DNA from: Bacillota bacterium
GTDB lineage: Bacteria > Bacillota > Desulfotomaculia > Desulfotomaculales > Desulforudaceae
DNA: 64,000 nucleotides
NCBI GenBank assembly: GCA_040757205.1
Contig: JBFLXL010000006.1
Coordinates: forward strand, 1-64,000
Direction: 5' to 3'
The notes under the pieces are model-generated. The model was not told where the DNA came from and searched no databases. It saw only the letters and a program-made list of their open reading frames with translations. Made by a program: the position numbers and the translations under genes. Shown here one piece after another: positions 19,535 to 30,670 of this stretch. Position 1 is the stretch's first letter, and every line of letters starts with the position of its first letter.

Positions 19535-20265
19535 TGCTGATCATCCCGGCGGTAGACCTGCGCGGGGGCCGTTGCGTACGGCTTTTTCAGGGGCGCGCGG
19601 ACCGGGAGACGGTCTACGGCACCGACCCGGTGGCCGTGGCCCGGACCTGGGAGGAGCAGGGCGCCCGTTGGCTACACGTGGTCGACCTCGACGGGGCGTT
19701 TACGGGCGGGCCGCAAAACGACGGGGTGGTGCTGGACATCGTCAACAGCGTCAACATCCCGGTGCAGGTGGGCGGGGGCCTCCGCAACCTGGAGAACATC
19801 AAGCTCTACCTGGACCGGGGGGTGGACCGGGTGATCCTGGGTACGGCTGCGGTGGCCGACCCGGGGTTTCTGGACGCGGCGGCGGCAACCTACGGGGAGC
19901 GGATTGTGGTGGGCGTCGACTGCCGGGACGGCCGGGTCTGTGTGCAGGGCTGGGAGCAGACGGCCGCCAAAGACGTTCTGCCTTTCCTGGAGGAGTTGGT
20001 CCGGCGGGGCGTGCGGCGGGTGGTGTTCACCGACGTGAAGCGGGACGGCACCCTCCAGGGCCCCAACCTGGAGGAGATCGCGCGCGTGGCGGCGCATACG
20101 CAATTGAAAGTCATTGCCTCGGGCGGGGTTTCCAGTTTGGAGGACATCCGGGCCCTGAAAAAGCTGGAGCACTTGGGCGTGGACAGCGTGATCATCGGCA
20201 AGGCGCTGTATGCCGCCGCGTTCTCCCTGGCCGAAGCCCTGGCCGTGGCGAAAGGAGAAGGATGA
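19534..20265 (+). CDS. hisA: ProFAR isomerase
   Basis: This TIM-barrel isomerase converts ProFAR to PRFAR. The catalytic Asp residues are in IPAVDLRGG (Asp7) and in FTDVKRDGT near residue 169. The two phosphate-binding half-barrel motifs VGGGLR and ASGGVSS are clear. Length is 243 residues. Its stop overlaps hisF by the ATGA arrangement. Confidence 0.96.
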   Translation: MLIIPAVDLRGGRCVRLFQGRADRETVYGTDPVAVARTWEEQGARWLHVVDLDGAFTGGPQNDGVVLDIVNSVNIPVQVGGGLRNLENIKLYLDRGVDRVILGTAAVADPGFLDAAAATYGERIVVGVDCRDGRVCVQGWEQTAAKDVLPFLEELVRRGVRRVVFTDVKRDGTLQGPNLEEIARVAAHTQLKVIASGGVSSLEDIRALKKLEHLGVDSVIIGKALYAAAFSLAEALAVAKGEG

Positions 20266-21023
20266 TGTTGGCCAAGAGGATCATTCCCTGCCTGGACGTG
20301 AACCGCGGGCGCGTGGTTAAGGGCGTCAACTTCGTGAATCTGCGGGATGCCGGTGATCCGGTGGAACTAGCCGCCGTCTACGACCGGGAGGGCGCCGACG
20401 AGGTGGTGTTCCTGGACATCACCGCTTCGTCCGAGGGGCGGGACATCGTGCTCGACATGGTGCGCCGGACGGCCGAGCAGGTGTTCATCCCGTTCGCCGT
20501 GGGCGGCGGCATCCGGGCCGTCGAGGACATCCGGGCGATCCTGAAGGCGGGCGCCGACAAGGTTTCCATAAACACCGCCGCCGTGAACAACCCGGCGCTG
20601 ATCGGGGAGGCCGCCGAGAAGTTCGGCACCCAGTGCATCGTGGCGGCGATCGACGCCAAACAGACCGGTCCCGGCAAGTGGGAGGTCTACATTCACGGGG
20701 GCCGCACGCCGACCGGATTGGACGCGGTGGAATGGGCGCGCCGGGTGGAGTCGCTGGGAGCCGGTGAAATCCTGCTGACCAGCATGGACCGGGACGGCAC
20801 GAAGGACGGGTACGACCTGCCGCTGACCAGGGCGGTCGCCGATGCCGTGCGGATCCCGGTAATCGCGTCCGGCGGGGTGGGCACGCTGGAGCACATCGCC
20901 GAGGGTCTGACCGAAGGCGGCGCGGATGCGGCCTTGGCCGCCTCGATCTTCCACTTCGGGGAGTACTCCATCCGGGAGGTCAAGGAGTATTTGGCGGCGC
21001 GGGGGATAGCGGTGCGCTTGTAG
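20262..21023 (+). CDS. hisF: Imidazole glycerol phosphate synthase, cyclase subunit
   Basis: This subunit uses ammonia delivered by HisH to form IGP and AICAR, the latter feeding back into purine synthesis by PurH. The TIM barrel begins [22 protein letters not shown]. It has the catalytic Asp in PCLDV and the second in [12 protein letters not shown]. The ATG at 20262 overlaps the hisA stop as ATGA, and GGAGAAGG precedes it. It encodes 253 residues. Confidence 0.97.
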   Translation: MMLAKRIIPCLDVNRGRVVKGVNFVNLRDAGDPVELAAVYDREGADEVVFLDITASSEGRDIVLDMVRRTAEQVFIPFAVGGGIRAVEDIRAILKAGADKVSINTAAVNNPALIGEAAEKFGTQCIVAAIDAKQTGPGKWEVYIHGGRTPTGLDAVEWARRVESLGAGEILLTSMDRDGTKDGYDLPLTRAVADAVRIPVIASGGVGTLEHIAEGLTEGGADAALAASIFHFGEYSIREVKEYLAARGIAVRL

Positions 21024-21029
21024 GGGGCG

Positions 21030-21060
21030 GTGGAGCCGCCGCTTGGCTCCGTGCTTCGCG
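21030..21060. repeat. Dispersed GC-rich repeat copy
   Basis: This is a copy of the GCCGCCGCTTGGCTCCGTGC element between hisF and hisIE. Its best match is at 61095-61130, where similarity continues through the ATCGACAGC/GTCGACAGC segment. Confidence 0.6.
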
Positions 21061-21119
21061 TCGACAGCCCTTAGCTCCCAACAGTACTTATTAAGGTGCC
21101 CTGGAGGTGTTCTCTGCGG

Positions 21120-21857
21120 ATGCGGTACAAACTGGACAAAATCAAGTTCGACAAGGACGGCCTGGTCCCGGCCGTTATTCAAGACGCGCGGACTTACGAT
21201 GTGCTGATGGTGGCCTGGATGAACCGCGATGCCATCGAGAAGACCGTAACGACCGGTCACACCTGGTTCTGGAGCCGGAGCCGCCAAAAGCTCTGGCAAA
21301 AGGGGGAGACTTCCGGGCACGTGCAGATTGTGGACGAGATTTACCACGACTGCGACGCCGACACCCTGCTGATCAGGGTGAATCAGGTCGGCGCGGCCTG
21401 CCACGAGGGTTACCGCAGTTGTTTTCACTACCGGATGGATCCCACCGGCGGCGTGGCCATCGTGGGTGAACTGGCCTTTGACCCGGATGTGGTGTACGGA
21501 CGCAAGCCGCCGCCCGGGGCCGGCAAGGTTGGAGATTCCGGCAAGCGGGTGCTCAGCGAAGAGGAGTTCCAGGCCTCCTGCGGGGTGTTGGAGACGCTGT
21601 ACGCGCTGATCAAGGACCGCAAACAAAACCGGCCCGCCGGCGCCTATACCACCTACCTTTTTGACAAAGGGCTGGACAAAATCCTCAAAAAGGTGGGCGA
21701 GGAAACCACCGAGGTGATCGTCAGCGCGAAAAACAACATCCGTGAAGAAGTGATTAACGAGGCGGCCGATCTGTTCTTCCACGTCCTGGTGCTGCTCGCG
21801 GAGAAGAACGTGCACCTCGACGACGTCCTGCGGGAACTGCAGGCGCGGCGGAAATAA
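21120..21857 (+). CDS. hisI: Bifunctional PR-AMP cyclohydrolase/PR-ATP pyrophosphatase
   Basis: This is the fused HisIE protein of about 245 residues, catalysing steps 2 and 3 of histidine synthesis. The cyclohydrolase part (about residues 1-125) contains WSRSRQKLWQKGETSGH and the metal-binding HDCDADTLL and CHEGYRSCF. The pyrophosphatase part (about 140-245) carries KKVGEETTEVIV and EAADLFFHVLVLL. I chose ATG 21120 because GGAGGT is upstream of it and the family starts near here. It is the last gene of the his operon. Confidence 0.95.
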   Translation: MRYKLDKIKFDKDGLVPAVIQDARTYDVLMVAWMNRDAIEKTVTTGHTWFWSRSRQKLWQKGETSGHVQIVDEIYHDCDADTLLIRVNQVGAACHEGYRSCFHYRMDPTGGVAIVGELAFDPDVVYGRKPPPGAGKVGDSGKRVLSEEEFQASCGVLETLYALIKDRKQNRPAGAYTTYLFDKGLDKILKKVGEETTEVIVSAKNNIREEVINEAADLFFHVLVLLAEKNVHLDDVLRELQARRK

Positions 21858-21863
21858 AAAACG

Positions 21864-21881
21864 GCGGGAGATGACTCCCGC
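21864..21881. terminator. Bidirectional terminator between hisIE and 21909 gene
   Basis: GCGGGAG and CTCCCGC pair around ATGA. On the minus strand a run of six T follows closely, serving the convergent thioredoxin-like gene well. On the plus strand only GTTTAT follows. Confidence 0.65.
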
Positions 21882-21908
21882 TCGCGTTTATGAGGCCTCT
21901 GGTGTCTG

Positions 21909-22433
21909 TTATGATCCCGCTTCCTTCAGCCAGGCGACCAGTTGGTTTTTGGTCGGTGCTTTCCCGGCCAGCTTCACCTCGCCGTTGATCAGGAGCGCCG
22001 GGGTGATAAATATCCCGTAGTTCAAGAACTCGGCGATGTCGTCAATGTACTCCAGGTCGGCCGCGATGCCTTCCTCCGCCACCACGTCGCGCACCAGCTC
22101 GAATACCTGTTTGCAAGGGATGCAGCCCGCCCCAAGGATCTTGATCTCCAGGAGGCCGGGCACCGGGGCCCGCTTGGCCACGGGCATTCCCATCCGGACC
22201 CGGTAGTGGCGGGCTAAGTCGGCCCGGTACTCGTCCAGGGCGGCGTCGGGGATGTAGTTGTTTGGGCGCAGTAACTCCACCAGCGCGTCTCCTATCTCCG
22301 AGTCCGTTTCAAGGTTCCGCTTTTTGACGGCCTCCATGGCGTCATCCAGGCCGATGATTCCTACCCGGACGCCCCCGATTTTGACCTGGGTGGATTCCGC
22401 CTTCCGGGGCTCGTCCTGCCTTTTGAGGAACAC
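21909..22433 (-). CDS. Thioredoxin-fold redox-active disulfide protein with N-terminal extension
   Basis: The C-terminal ~80 residues form a small thioredoxin-like domain (thioredoxin_3 type). It has CIPC as the redox pair, then ITPALLINGEVKLAG with the cis-proline. The N-terminal ~90 residues contain VKIGGVRVGIIGLDDAM and a helical segment ending near RMGMPVAKR, which I do not recognise. The GTG at 22433 is chosen because AAGGGGGA precedes it; other starts are possible. It is divergent from pcrA. Such domains often act in thiol exchange or metal/arsenic handling; no partner is nearby. Confidence 0.7.
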   Translation of the reverse strand: MFLKRQDEPRKAESTQVKIGGVRVGIIGLDDAMEAVKKRNLETDSEIGDALVELLRPNNYIPDAALDEYRADLARHYRVRMGMPVAKRAPVPGLLEIKILGAGCIPCKQVFELVRDVVAEEGIAADLEYIDDIAEFLNYGIFITPALLINGEVKLAGKAPTKNQLVAWLKEAGS

Positions 22434-22460
22434 CGCATCTTCCCCCTTGACAGTTTGTTC

Positions 22461-22482
22461 ACTATACACTGGTATACTATGA
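22461..22482. promoter_or_regulatory. Near-palindromic operator-like site
   Basis: ACTATAC and GTATACTAT form a near inverted repeat around ACTG in the divergent region between the thioredoxin-like gene and pcrA. It could bind a dimeric repressor or simply hold overlapping -10 elements. Confidence 0.25.
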
Positions 22483-22591
22483 TGATTTGGCCCGTTCGTC
22501 AAGATGCGAGCAGGTCGGCATGCGGCGCGGCGCCGGGCAGGTTGCGGGCGGGTGGTGCCGAGCGTCTGCTTGTTTTTGCGCGTCCGGGATC

Positions 22592-22619
22592 GTGGACGCC
22601 GCATTATTTCTGTTATAAT
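22592..22619 (+). promoter_or_regulatory. Promoter for pcrA
   Basis: A perfect TATAAT (22614-22619) lies 16 bp after GTGGAC, a moderate -35 (22592-22597), about 34 bp before the pcrA start. Confidence 0.6.
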
Positions 22620-22652
22620 GAGGGAGATTCGTTTCTTTGGAGGCAGTGGAAT

Positions 22653-24800
22653 TTGGATTTTTTGGCCGAACTCAACCCGGTCCAGGCCGAGGCCGTGTGT
22701 CATCCGGGGGGACCGCTTCTGGTTCTGGCGGGGGCCGGCAGCGGCAAGACCCGGGTGTTGACCAGCCGGATCGCCTACCTGGTGCGGGCCTACCGGGTCG
22801 AGCCCCACCGCATCCTGGCCATTACGTTCACCAACCGGGCCGCCCGGGAAATGAAGGAGCGGGTGGCGCGCCTGGTGCCCCACGCGGTGGACGACCTGTG
22901 GGTGATGACTTTCCACGCCGCCTGCCTGCGCATTCTGCGCCGGGAAATCGAGAAGCTCGGTTACGGCAAGAGCTTCGTGATCTACGATGAGTCCGACCAG
23001 CAGACGGTTATCAAGGGCTGCCTGAAGGAATTGAACCTGGAGCCGCGCCAGTACCCGCCGGCCATGTTCAGTGCCGCCGTTTCGTGGCAGAAGAACGCGC
23101 TGGTCGGCCCGGCGGACTACGCTGAGGCCGCCTTCGACCGGCACCAGGAGCTGACCGCGCGGGTGTACACCGCCTACCAGACGCGCTTGGAACGGAACAA
23201 TGCGCTGGACTTTGACGATCTCCTGGTCCTGACGGTGCGGCTTTTCCGCGAATTCCCGCCCGTTTTGGAACAGTACCGGCGGCGCTTCCTGCACCTCCTG
23301 GTGGACGAATACCAGGACACCAACCACGCCCAGTACGTCCTGGTGAACGTGCTGGCCCAGGCGCACCGCAACCTGACGGTGGTGGGCGATCCGGACCAGT
23401 GCATCTACGGCTGGCGGGGAGCCGACCTCCAAAACATCTTGAATTTCGAGCGTGACTATCCCGACGCCCGGGTGGTGAAGCTGGAGGAGAACTACCGTTC
23501 GACGGGCCGCATCTTGGAGGCGGCCAACCACGTCATCCGGTTCAACCGGCACCGCAAGGAAAAAAGCCTCTGGACGGCGCGCGGCGCAGGGGAGGCGCCG
23601 GTGCTTTATCAGGCCCGGGATGAGAGGGCCGAAGCCCGGTTTGTGGCCCGGGAAATCCGGCGCCTGCTCGTCTCAGGCCGGGGTTTCCGTGATTTCGCGG
23701 TGTTTTACCGCACGCACGCCCAGTCCCGGGTGCTGGAGGACGAACTTCTGCGCCACGGGGTGCCGTACACGATCATCGGGGGCGTGCGTTTCTACGAACG
23801 CAAGGAAATCAAGGACCTCTTAGCTTACCTGAAGCTCGTTGTCAACCCGGACGACGACGTGGCGTTGACCCGGATCATCAACGTGCCTCGCCGGGGGGTT
23901 GGGAAGGCTTCCCTTGTCAAGTTCTTCGCCTATGTCCGGGAGAAACAAGCGGCGTGCGCGGACGCCTTGCAGGACGCCGGCCGGATCAGGGGTTTGGGCG
24001 CCAAAGTACGGGAGGCGATGGGCGTACTGGGTGGGCAACTCGTCCGCTGGCGCGAGCGGGAGGGCGGGGTGACCGGACTGACCGAGCAGGTGCTCGAGGA
24101 GAGCGGATACCTGGCGGCACTGGAAGCCGAGCGCACGGTGGAGGCCCGCACCCGGATGGAGAACCTGAGCGAGTTTTTGTCGGTTACCCGGGAGTTCGAC
24201 CTCGAGCGCGGCGGAACCCTGGAGGAGTTCTTGAACGACCTGGCCCTGTACTCCGACCTGGACCGTTTCGACGCCCAATCCAGCCAGGTGGCGTTGATGA
24301 CCCTGCACAGCGCCAAGGGCCTCGAATTTCCGGTGGTCTTTTTGACCGGAATGGAAGAGGGCGTGTTCCCGCACGCCCGTGCCTTTTCCGAACCGGTCGA
24401 AATGGAGGAGGAACGGCGCCTGTGCTATGTGGGTATCACCCGGGCCCGGGAGCGCCTTTTCCTGACGTTGGCCGAAAGCCGGCTGTTATACGGCAACGTT
24501 GTGTACGGTATGCCGTCACGGTTCCTGAGGGAGATTCCAGCCGAACTTCTGGCGGACGGGGAACCGGAAGCGGCCGCCGCCGCGCGGCCGGCGGAGGAAA
24601 GGCCGAAGGCCGGCTGGCCCGAGTTCCGGTTGGGGGACCGGGTCCGGCATGGCAAATGGGGTGAGGGCCTGGTGGTGCAGACCGGCGGCACCGGCCCGGA
24701 CGCCCAGGTGACGGTGGCCTTCCCCGATCAAGGCTTAAAAACACTCATGGTCCGCTACGCGCCCTTGGAACTGCTCCGGGGCCGGGAAAAAGGTGTCTGA
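22653..24800 (+). CDS. pcrA: ATP-dependent DNA helicase PcrA/UvrD
   Basis: This superfamily 1A 3'-5' helicase for repair and replication-conflict clearance has about 715 residues. Motif I is LVLAGAGSGKT near residues 24-34. Motif II is VDEYQDTN, motif III is GDPDQCIYGWRGA, and motif VI is YVGITRARERL. The C-terminal KOW-like tail (GDRVRHGKWGEG) is typical of PcrA. I use the TTG at 22653, 9 nt after GGAGG, because the LDFLAELNPVQ start matches the family and the promoter lies just upstream. The frame is open further upstream but reads as non-family sequence. Confidence 0.94.
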   Translation: MDFLAELNPVQAEAVCHPGGPLLVLAGAGSGKTRVLTSRIAYLVRAYRVEPHRILAITFTNRAAREMKERVARLVPHAVDDLWVMTFHAACLRILRREIEKLGYGKSFVIYDESDQQTVIKGCLKELNLEPRQYPPAMFSAAVSWQKNALVGPADYAEAAFDRHQELTARVYTAYQTRLERNNALDFDDLLVLTVRLFREFPPVLEQYRRRFLHLLVDEYQDTNHAQYVLVNVLAQAHRNLTVVGDPDQCIYGWRGADLQNILNFERDYPDARVVKLEENYRSTGRILEAANHVIRFNRHRKEKSLWTARGAGEAPVLYQARDERAEARFVAREIRRLLVSGRGFRDFAVFYRTHAQSRVLEDELLRHGVPYTIIGGVRFYERKEIKDLLAYLKLVVNPDDDVALTRIINVPRRGVGKASLVKFFAYVREKQAACADALQDAGRIRGLGAKVREAMGVLGGQLVRWREREGGVTGLTEQVLEESGYLAALEAERTVEARTRMENLSEFLSVTREFDLERGGTLEEFLNDLALYSDLDRFDAQSSQVALMTLHSAKGLEFPVVFLTGMEEGVFPHARAFSEPVEMEEERRLCYVGITRARERLFLTLAESRLLYGNVVYGMPSRFLREIPAELLADGEPEAAAAARPAEERPKAGWPEFRLGDRVRHGKWGEGLVVQTGGTGPDAQVTVAFPDQGLKTLMVRYAPLELLRGREKGV

Positions 24801-24810
24801 TCCTTTTTCC
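24785..24810 (+). terminator. Terminator overlapping pcrA stop
   Basis: GGAAAAAGG and CCTTTTTCC pair around TGTCTGAT, with the stop codon in the loop. It is a diverged relative of the GGTGTC/GACACC palindrome at 61396. Confidence 0.6.
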
Positions 24811-24832
24811 CCGCGAGCGGGGGCGGCGGGAC

Positions 24833-27035
<2,203 letters not shown>

Positions 27036-27087
27036 TTGCCAATTCCCATTCAGCCGGCATTCAGCCGGTGTGACCACATTTTCCTGA

Positions 27088-27093
27088 TATAAT
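27088..27093 (+). promoter_or_regulatory. -10 element upstream of spoIVB
   Basis: A perfect TATAAT lies 47 bp before the spoIVB start, without a convincing -35. spoIVB is forespore (sigma-G) expressed in Bacillus, so the functional promoter may be a different sequence. Confidence 0.3.
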
Positions 27094-27139
27094 TGCGTTT
27101 TGACCCGGGCACTCTGAGTCCAAGAGAGGGGGAATCGGA

Positions 27140-28465
27140 GTGTCTGGGCCCATCAGAAAGAGAATTTCCCAGGTCGGCTTTGTTTTTTTTGCTATTCTGC
27201 TCATTTTCGGTTGTTTTACTCCTTTTTCACGTAGTTTTTTCGGCTTGCCCGTCTACCAGAACGTACTGGTGGGGGAGCCGATCGCTCCATCCCTTCAGGT
27301 GCCCGGATCATTAAAATCAGTTCTGTACTGGGAGTCAGACCGTCCGGAAGCGGTCCGGATGCCTGACGCCGGCGGTTCACCGGTTATCGGGGAGGCCGGT
27401 GAGTACCGCTTGAGCCTGAAACTATTCGGATTGGTTCCCCTGCGGCATTTAACCGTGAGCGCAGTGCCTGAAGTGAAGGTGGTGCCGGGCGGCCAGTCGA
27501 TCGGCGTGCTGCTTCATTCGCGGGGCGTGAGGGTAATCGGTGCGGCGCCCCTTGAAAACAGTGAGCGGGAATACAGCCCGGCTTACCAATCAGGCATCCG
27601 GGAGGGGGACGTGATCCTGTCCATTAACGGCCGGGAGGTGCAATGCGAGGCCGACGTCCGGGAGATCGTGAATGAAGTGGGCGGAAAAGGCCGGAAACTG
27701 ACCGTGCGCCTGAAGCGCAACGGCGTGGAGTTCTTGGTGGGAGTGACTCCGGGTTACTGCGAACGGACCGGCCGATACCGGGTGGGGCTGATGGTCCGCG
27801 ACCACGCCGCCGGAGTCGGCACCCTGACTTTTTATGAGCCGGCGACCGGTGCCTACGGGGCCCTCGGGCACATGATCACCGACGGCCGTTCAGCCGAACG
27901 CCTGGAATTGACCGACGGCCGCGTCGTGGAAGCTGAAATCCGCGGGGTACACCCGGGGATGCGCGGCCGGCCGGGCGAGAAACTGGGGGCTTTTGCGGGA
28001 GAAGGGTCTTTCACCGGCTCCATTGACCAAAACACCACTTACGGGATTTTCGGCATCCTGGAAGGAAAGACGTACAACCCGTATTTCCGGGAACCGATCC
28101 CCGTGGCGCTCTTGCATCACGTTAGACCGGGTCCGGCCGAAATGCTGACGGTGCTTCACGACCGGCAGATTGAACGGTTCAACTTGATGATCGAGGAAGT
28201 GCGGCCGGAAAGCGGCGGTAATGGAAAGGGCCTGGTAATCAGGATCGACGATGAACGGCTTTTGGAACGTTCCGGCGGCATCATCCAGGGGATGAGCGGC
28301 AGTCCGATCATTCAAAACGGCCGGTTGGTCGGCGCGGTAACCCATGTGTTTATCAATAATCCCTCCCGGGGTTACGGAGTGCCTGTGGAGTGGATGCTCC
28401 GGGAGTCCGGCCTGTTGAAGAAACCGGATAGCGGAGTATCCGTCCAGTGGCGTAAGGCCGGATAA
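27140..28465 (+). CDS. spoIVB: SpoIVB serine peptidase
   Basis: This sporulation peptidase is made in the forespore and secreted into the intermembrane space, where in Bacillus it triggers pro-sigma-K processing. An N-terminal membrane anchor lies at about residues 12-34. A PDZ domain with YQSGIREGDVILSINGREV lies near 150-165. The S55 peptidase domain has His in GALGHMITD near residue 244 and Ser388 in GMSGSPII. The 441-residue length is normal. It starts with GTG after AGAGGGGG and lies immediately upstream of spo0A, the usual order in Firmicutes. Confidence 0.95.
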   Translation: MSGPIRKRISQVGFVFFAILLIFGCFTPFSRSFFGLPVYQNVLVGEPIAPSLQVPGSLKSVLYWESDRPEAVRMPDAGGSPVIGEAGEYRLSLKLFGLVPLRHLTVSAVPEVKVVPGGQSIGVLLHSRGVRVIGAAPLENSEREYSPAYQSGIREGDVILSINGREVQCEADVREIVNEVGGKGRKLTVRLKRNGVEFLVGVTPGYCERTGRYRVGLMVRDHAAGVGTLTFYEPATGAYGALGHMITDGRSAERLELTDGRVVEAEIRGVHPGMRGRPGEKLGAFAGEGSFTGSIDQNTTYGIFGILEGKTYNPYFREPIPVALLHHVRPGPAEMLTVLHDRQIERFNLMIEEVRPESGGNGKGLVIRIDDERLLERSGGIIQGMSGSPIIQNGRLVGAVTHVFINNPSRGYGVPVEWMLRESGLLKKPDSGVSVQWRKAG

Positions 28466-28479
28466 TGACTCGTAATGAA

Positions 28480-28514
28480 GACCCAAATTGCGTCAAAAGC
28501 GCAATTTTGGGTCA
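28480..28514 (+). terminator. Terminator after spoIVB
   Basis: ACCCAAATTGCG and CGCAATTTTGGGT pair with one bulge around a short loop, followed by CATTTCTATT. It isolates spoIVB from spo0A. Confidence 0.7.
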
Positions 28515-28573
28515 TTTCTATTGAAGGAACACCTTACAAAAACTTTTTAGAGCAGAAGGATATTTTTGCCTGC

Positions 28574-28580
28574 CGTCGAA
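28574..28580 (+). promoter_or_regulatory. Candidate 0A box upstream of spo0A
   Basis: CGTCGAA matches the Spo0A binding consensus TGTCGAA at 6 of 7 bases and sits 48 bp before the spo0A start. Autoregulation is known in Bacillus. A single short match is weak evidence. Confidence 0.3.
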
Positions 28581-28627
28581 AAGTTATTTACTGGAAAAAA
28601 ATAAGTAGTTGGGAGGCGGGCTGGTAC

Positions 28628-29398
28628 ATGCCTAGAGAGAGCATTAGAATCTTGATTGCGGATGACAACCGTGAGTTTTGCGAAACCCTCAAGGATTTCA
28701 TCCAGCAGCAGGACGACTTCGAACTGCTCGGGATTGCTCATAACGGTCTGGAGGCCGTTGACCGAATCGACCAAGGAAAACCGGACGTTGTGGTGCTGGA
28801 CATCATCATGCCGCACCTCGACGGCATCGGGGTGCTGGAAAGATTGGCCTCGAGCAACAGTGGCCACCGTCCTAAGATCGTCATGTTGACCGCTTTCGGG
28901 CAACAAAACGTGACCCAGCGGGCAGTGGAACTGGGGGCGGACTACTTCATCCTCAAGCCCTTTGATTTTTCGGTCTTGGCCACCCGCATCCGCCAGTTGG
29001 CGAACGGCGTAACCGTGATGCCTTACGTGGCCGTCGTGAAAGAGAAGAATATGGACGTGGCGGTCACCAACATCATCCACGAGATGGGGGTGCCGGCCCA
29101 CATCAAGGGCTACCACTATTTGCGGGACGCGATTTTGATGGTGATTGACGAAATCAGCCTTTTGGGCGCGGTGACCAAAGAGCTTTACCCGATGATCGCC
29201 CAAAAGTACAATACGACGGCGAGCCGGGTGGAACGGGCCATCCGTCACGCCATCGAGCTGGCCTGGGACCGGGGCAACGTGGAGATGATGAACAAGTTCT
29301 TCGGTTATACCATTAATCTGGAGCGAGGCAAACCCACCAATTCGGAATTTATTGCCATGATCGCGGATAAGCTGCGTATTGAAAGTAAAGTCAGCTAG
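28628..29398 (+). CDS. spo0A: Sporulation master regulator Spo0A
   Basis: This response regulator controls entry into sporulation. The receiver domain (residues 6-125) has the acidic pocket DD at 12-13, phospho-acceptor Asp58 ([13 protein letters not shown]) and Lys in ILKPFDFS. The Spo0A-specific C-terminal DNA-binding domain ends with FFGYTI and [19 protein letters not shown] 28628 follows GGGAGGC and gives 256 residues. The frame is open upstream but unrelated to the family. Confidence 0.97.
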   Translation: MPRESIRILIADDNREFCETLKDFIQQQDDFELLGIAHNGLEAVDRIDQGKPDVVVLDIIMPHLDGIGVLERLASSNSGHRPKIVMLTAFGQQNVTQRAVELGADYFILKPFDFSVLATRIRQLANGVTVMPYVAVVKEKNMDVAVTNIIHEMGVPAHIKGYHYLRDAILMVIDEISLLGAVTKELYPMIAQKYNTTASRVERAIRHAIELAWDRGNVEMMNKFFGYTINLERGKPTNSEFIAMIADKLRIESKVS

Positions 29399-29421
29399 GA
29401 ATCGTGCCTGATACAGCATAC

Positions 29422-29450
29422 AAACCTGGTGGTAAAACGCCAGGTTTTTT
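29422..29450 (+). terminator. Terminator after spo0A
   Basis: AAACCTGG and CCAGGTTT pair around a 10-nt loop and are followed by more T (TTTT). Confidence 0.8.
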
Positions 29451-29468
29451 GTTGGCACTGGGACGGCT

Positions 29469-29498
29469 TGCCCAAGTCCAGGCCGGTATACTATACTT
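29469..29498 (+). promoter_or_regulatory. Possible promoter for steA operon
   Basis: TTGCCC (29469-29474) and TATACT (29493-29498) are 18 bp apart. This lies just after the spo0A terminator and 34 bp before the steA start. Confidence 0.4.
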
Positions 29499-29531
29499 GG
29501 GATGATTGGCTTAGAGGCAGGTCTTGGTTCT

Positions 29532-30659
29532 ATGACCGTAATCAGGGGACGAGCCCGTGTCGACCGCCGCACCAAAAACCTGGTCAAGCGCCTGCAGCCC
29601 CACGATATTGCCGTAATTGACCACGAGGGCATTGACAAATTGGCGGCTGAAGCATTGGTCGCTTCGCGTCCCAGGGCCGTGATCAACTGCAGTTCCTCGG
29701 TCAGCAATGAGTATCCGAACAGCGGGCCGATGATTATTGTCGAGGCGGGTATCCACCTGCTGGACACCGTGGGCGCGGAGTTTATCGACCGGGTGCCGGA
29801 GGGTTCACTGCTCGAAATCGTCAACGACACCGTCTACTATGACGGCCGGATGGCGGCCCGGGGCCGGGTCATGACCCCGGATATCATCGACACGGAGCTT
29901 GAGGCCACCCGCGGGCGCCTGGACGAAGTGCTGGAGCGCTTTGTGGAAAATACGCTGACCTATGCGCGCCGCGAGGTAAGCCTGCTGACCGGAGATCAGA
30001 TCGAAATTCCTGAGGTTTCGGCCCGCATAAAGGGCCGGCACGCGTTGGTCGTGGTCCGTGGAGACAACTACCGTGAGGACTTGCGCACGATCCACTCGTA
30101 TATTATGGAGGTCCGCCCGGTCCTGATCGGGGTCGACGGCGGCGCCGATGTCCTGCGCGAATTCGGCCTTACCCCCGACATCGTCATCGGGGACATGGAC
30201 AGCGTGGAGGACCGGACTTTGACCGCCGCCCGGGAGATCGTCGTGCACGCCTATCCGAGCGGGCGGGCCCCGGGACTGCAGCGGGTGAGGCGGCTGGGCC
30301 TGAAGGCCAAAGTTTTTGCGGCTCCCGGAACGTCTGAGGATATCGCCATGCTGCTGGCCTATGAAAAAGGAGCCGAGCTGATCGTAGCGGTGGGGACCCA
30401 TTCCAACCTCTTTGACTTCCTCGAAAAAGGACGTAAAGGAATGGCCAGCACCTTTCTGGTCCGGCTGAAGGTCGGGTCCCGGTTGATCGACGCTCGGGGG
30501 GTCTCGCAGCTCTATCGCAGGCGGTTGCGCCCGAAGCACGTGGCCATGATTGTATTGGCGGCTTCCGTGCCGTTGGCGGCGGTGCTGGTCATGGCTCCGG
30601 CCACCCGCGAACTGCTCCAGCTGCTGTACATCCAGTTAAGGGTATTCTTAGGGATTTGA
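29532..30659 (+). CDS. steA: SteA-like protein (thiamine pyrophosphokinase-like fold)
   Basis: The product is about 375 residues. Its N-terminal region is GRARVDRRTKNLVKRL. The central region resembles the thiamine pyrophosphokinase fold (VDGGADVLREFG, DIVIGDMDSVED). A C-terminal transmembrane helix lies at about residues 342-362. In actinobacteria the SteA/SteB pair is linked to cell division and wall hydrolase control. ATG 29532 is chosen because the family begins with the RG-ARVD motif; ATG 29502 is also in frame. It is followed 11 bp later by its usual partner. Confidence 0.8.
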   Translation: MTVIRGRARVDRRTKNLVKRLQPHDIAVIDHEGIDKLAAEALVASRPRAVINCSSSVSNEYPNSGPMIIVEAGIHLLDTVGAEFIDRVPEGSLLEIVNDTVYYDGRMAARGRVMTPDIIDTELEATRGRLDEVLERFVENTLTYARREVSLLTGDQIEIPEVSARIKGRHALVVVRGDNYREDLRTIHSYIMEVRPVLIGVDGGADVLREFGLTPDIVIGDMDSVEDRTLTAAREIVVHAYPSGRAPGLQRVRRLGLKAKVFAAPGTSEDIAMLLAYEKGAELIVAVGTHSNLFDFLEKGRKGMASTFLVRLKVGSRLIDARGVSQLYRRRLRPKHVAMIVLAASVPLAAVLVMAPATRELLQLLYIQLRVFLGI

Positions 30660-30670
30660 GGGAAGATTAG

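Noticed and set aside
22434-23552. A 547-residue protein extending the thioredoxin-like gene upstream
   Set aside because: The extra part is antisense to pcrA and its promoter; only the 174-residue C-terminal portion is supported.
28475-28627. Longer N-terminus for Spo0A
   Set aside because: The upstream frame crosses the spoIVB terminator and leader; the family starts at the ATG 28628 with a strong ribosome-binding site.
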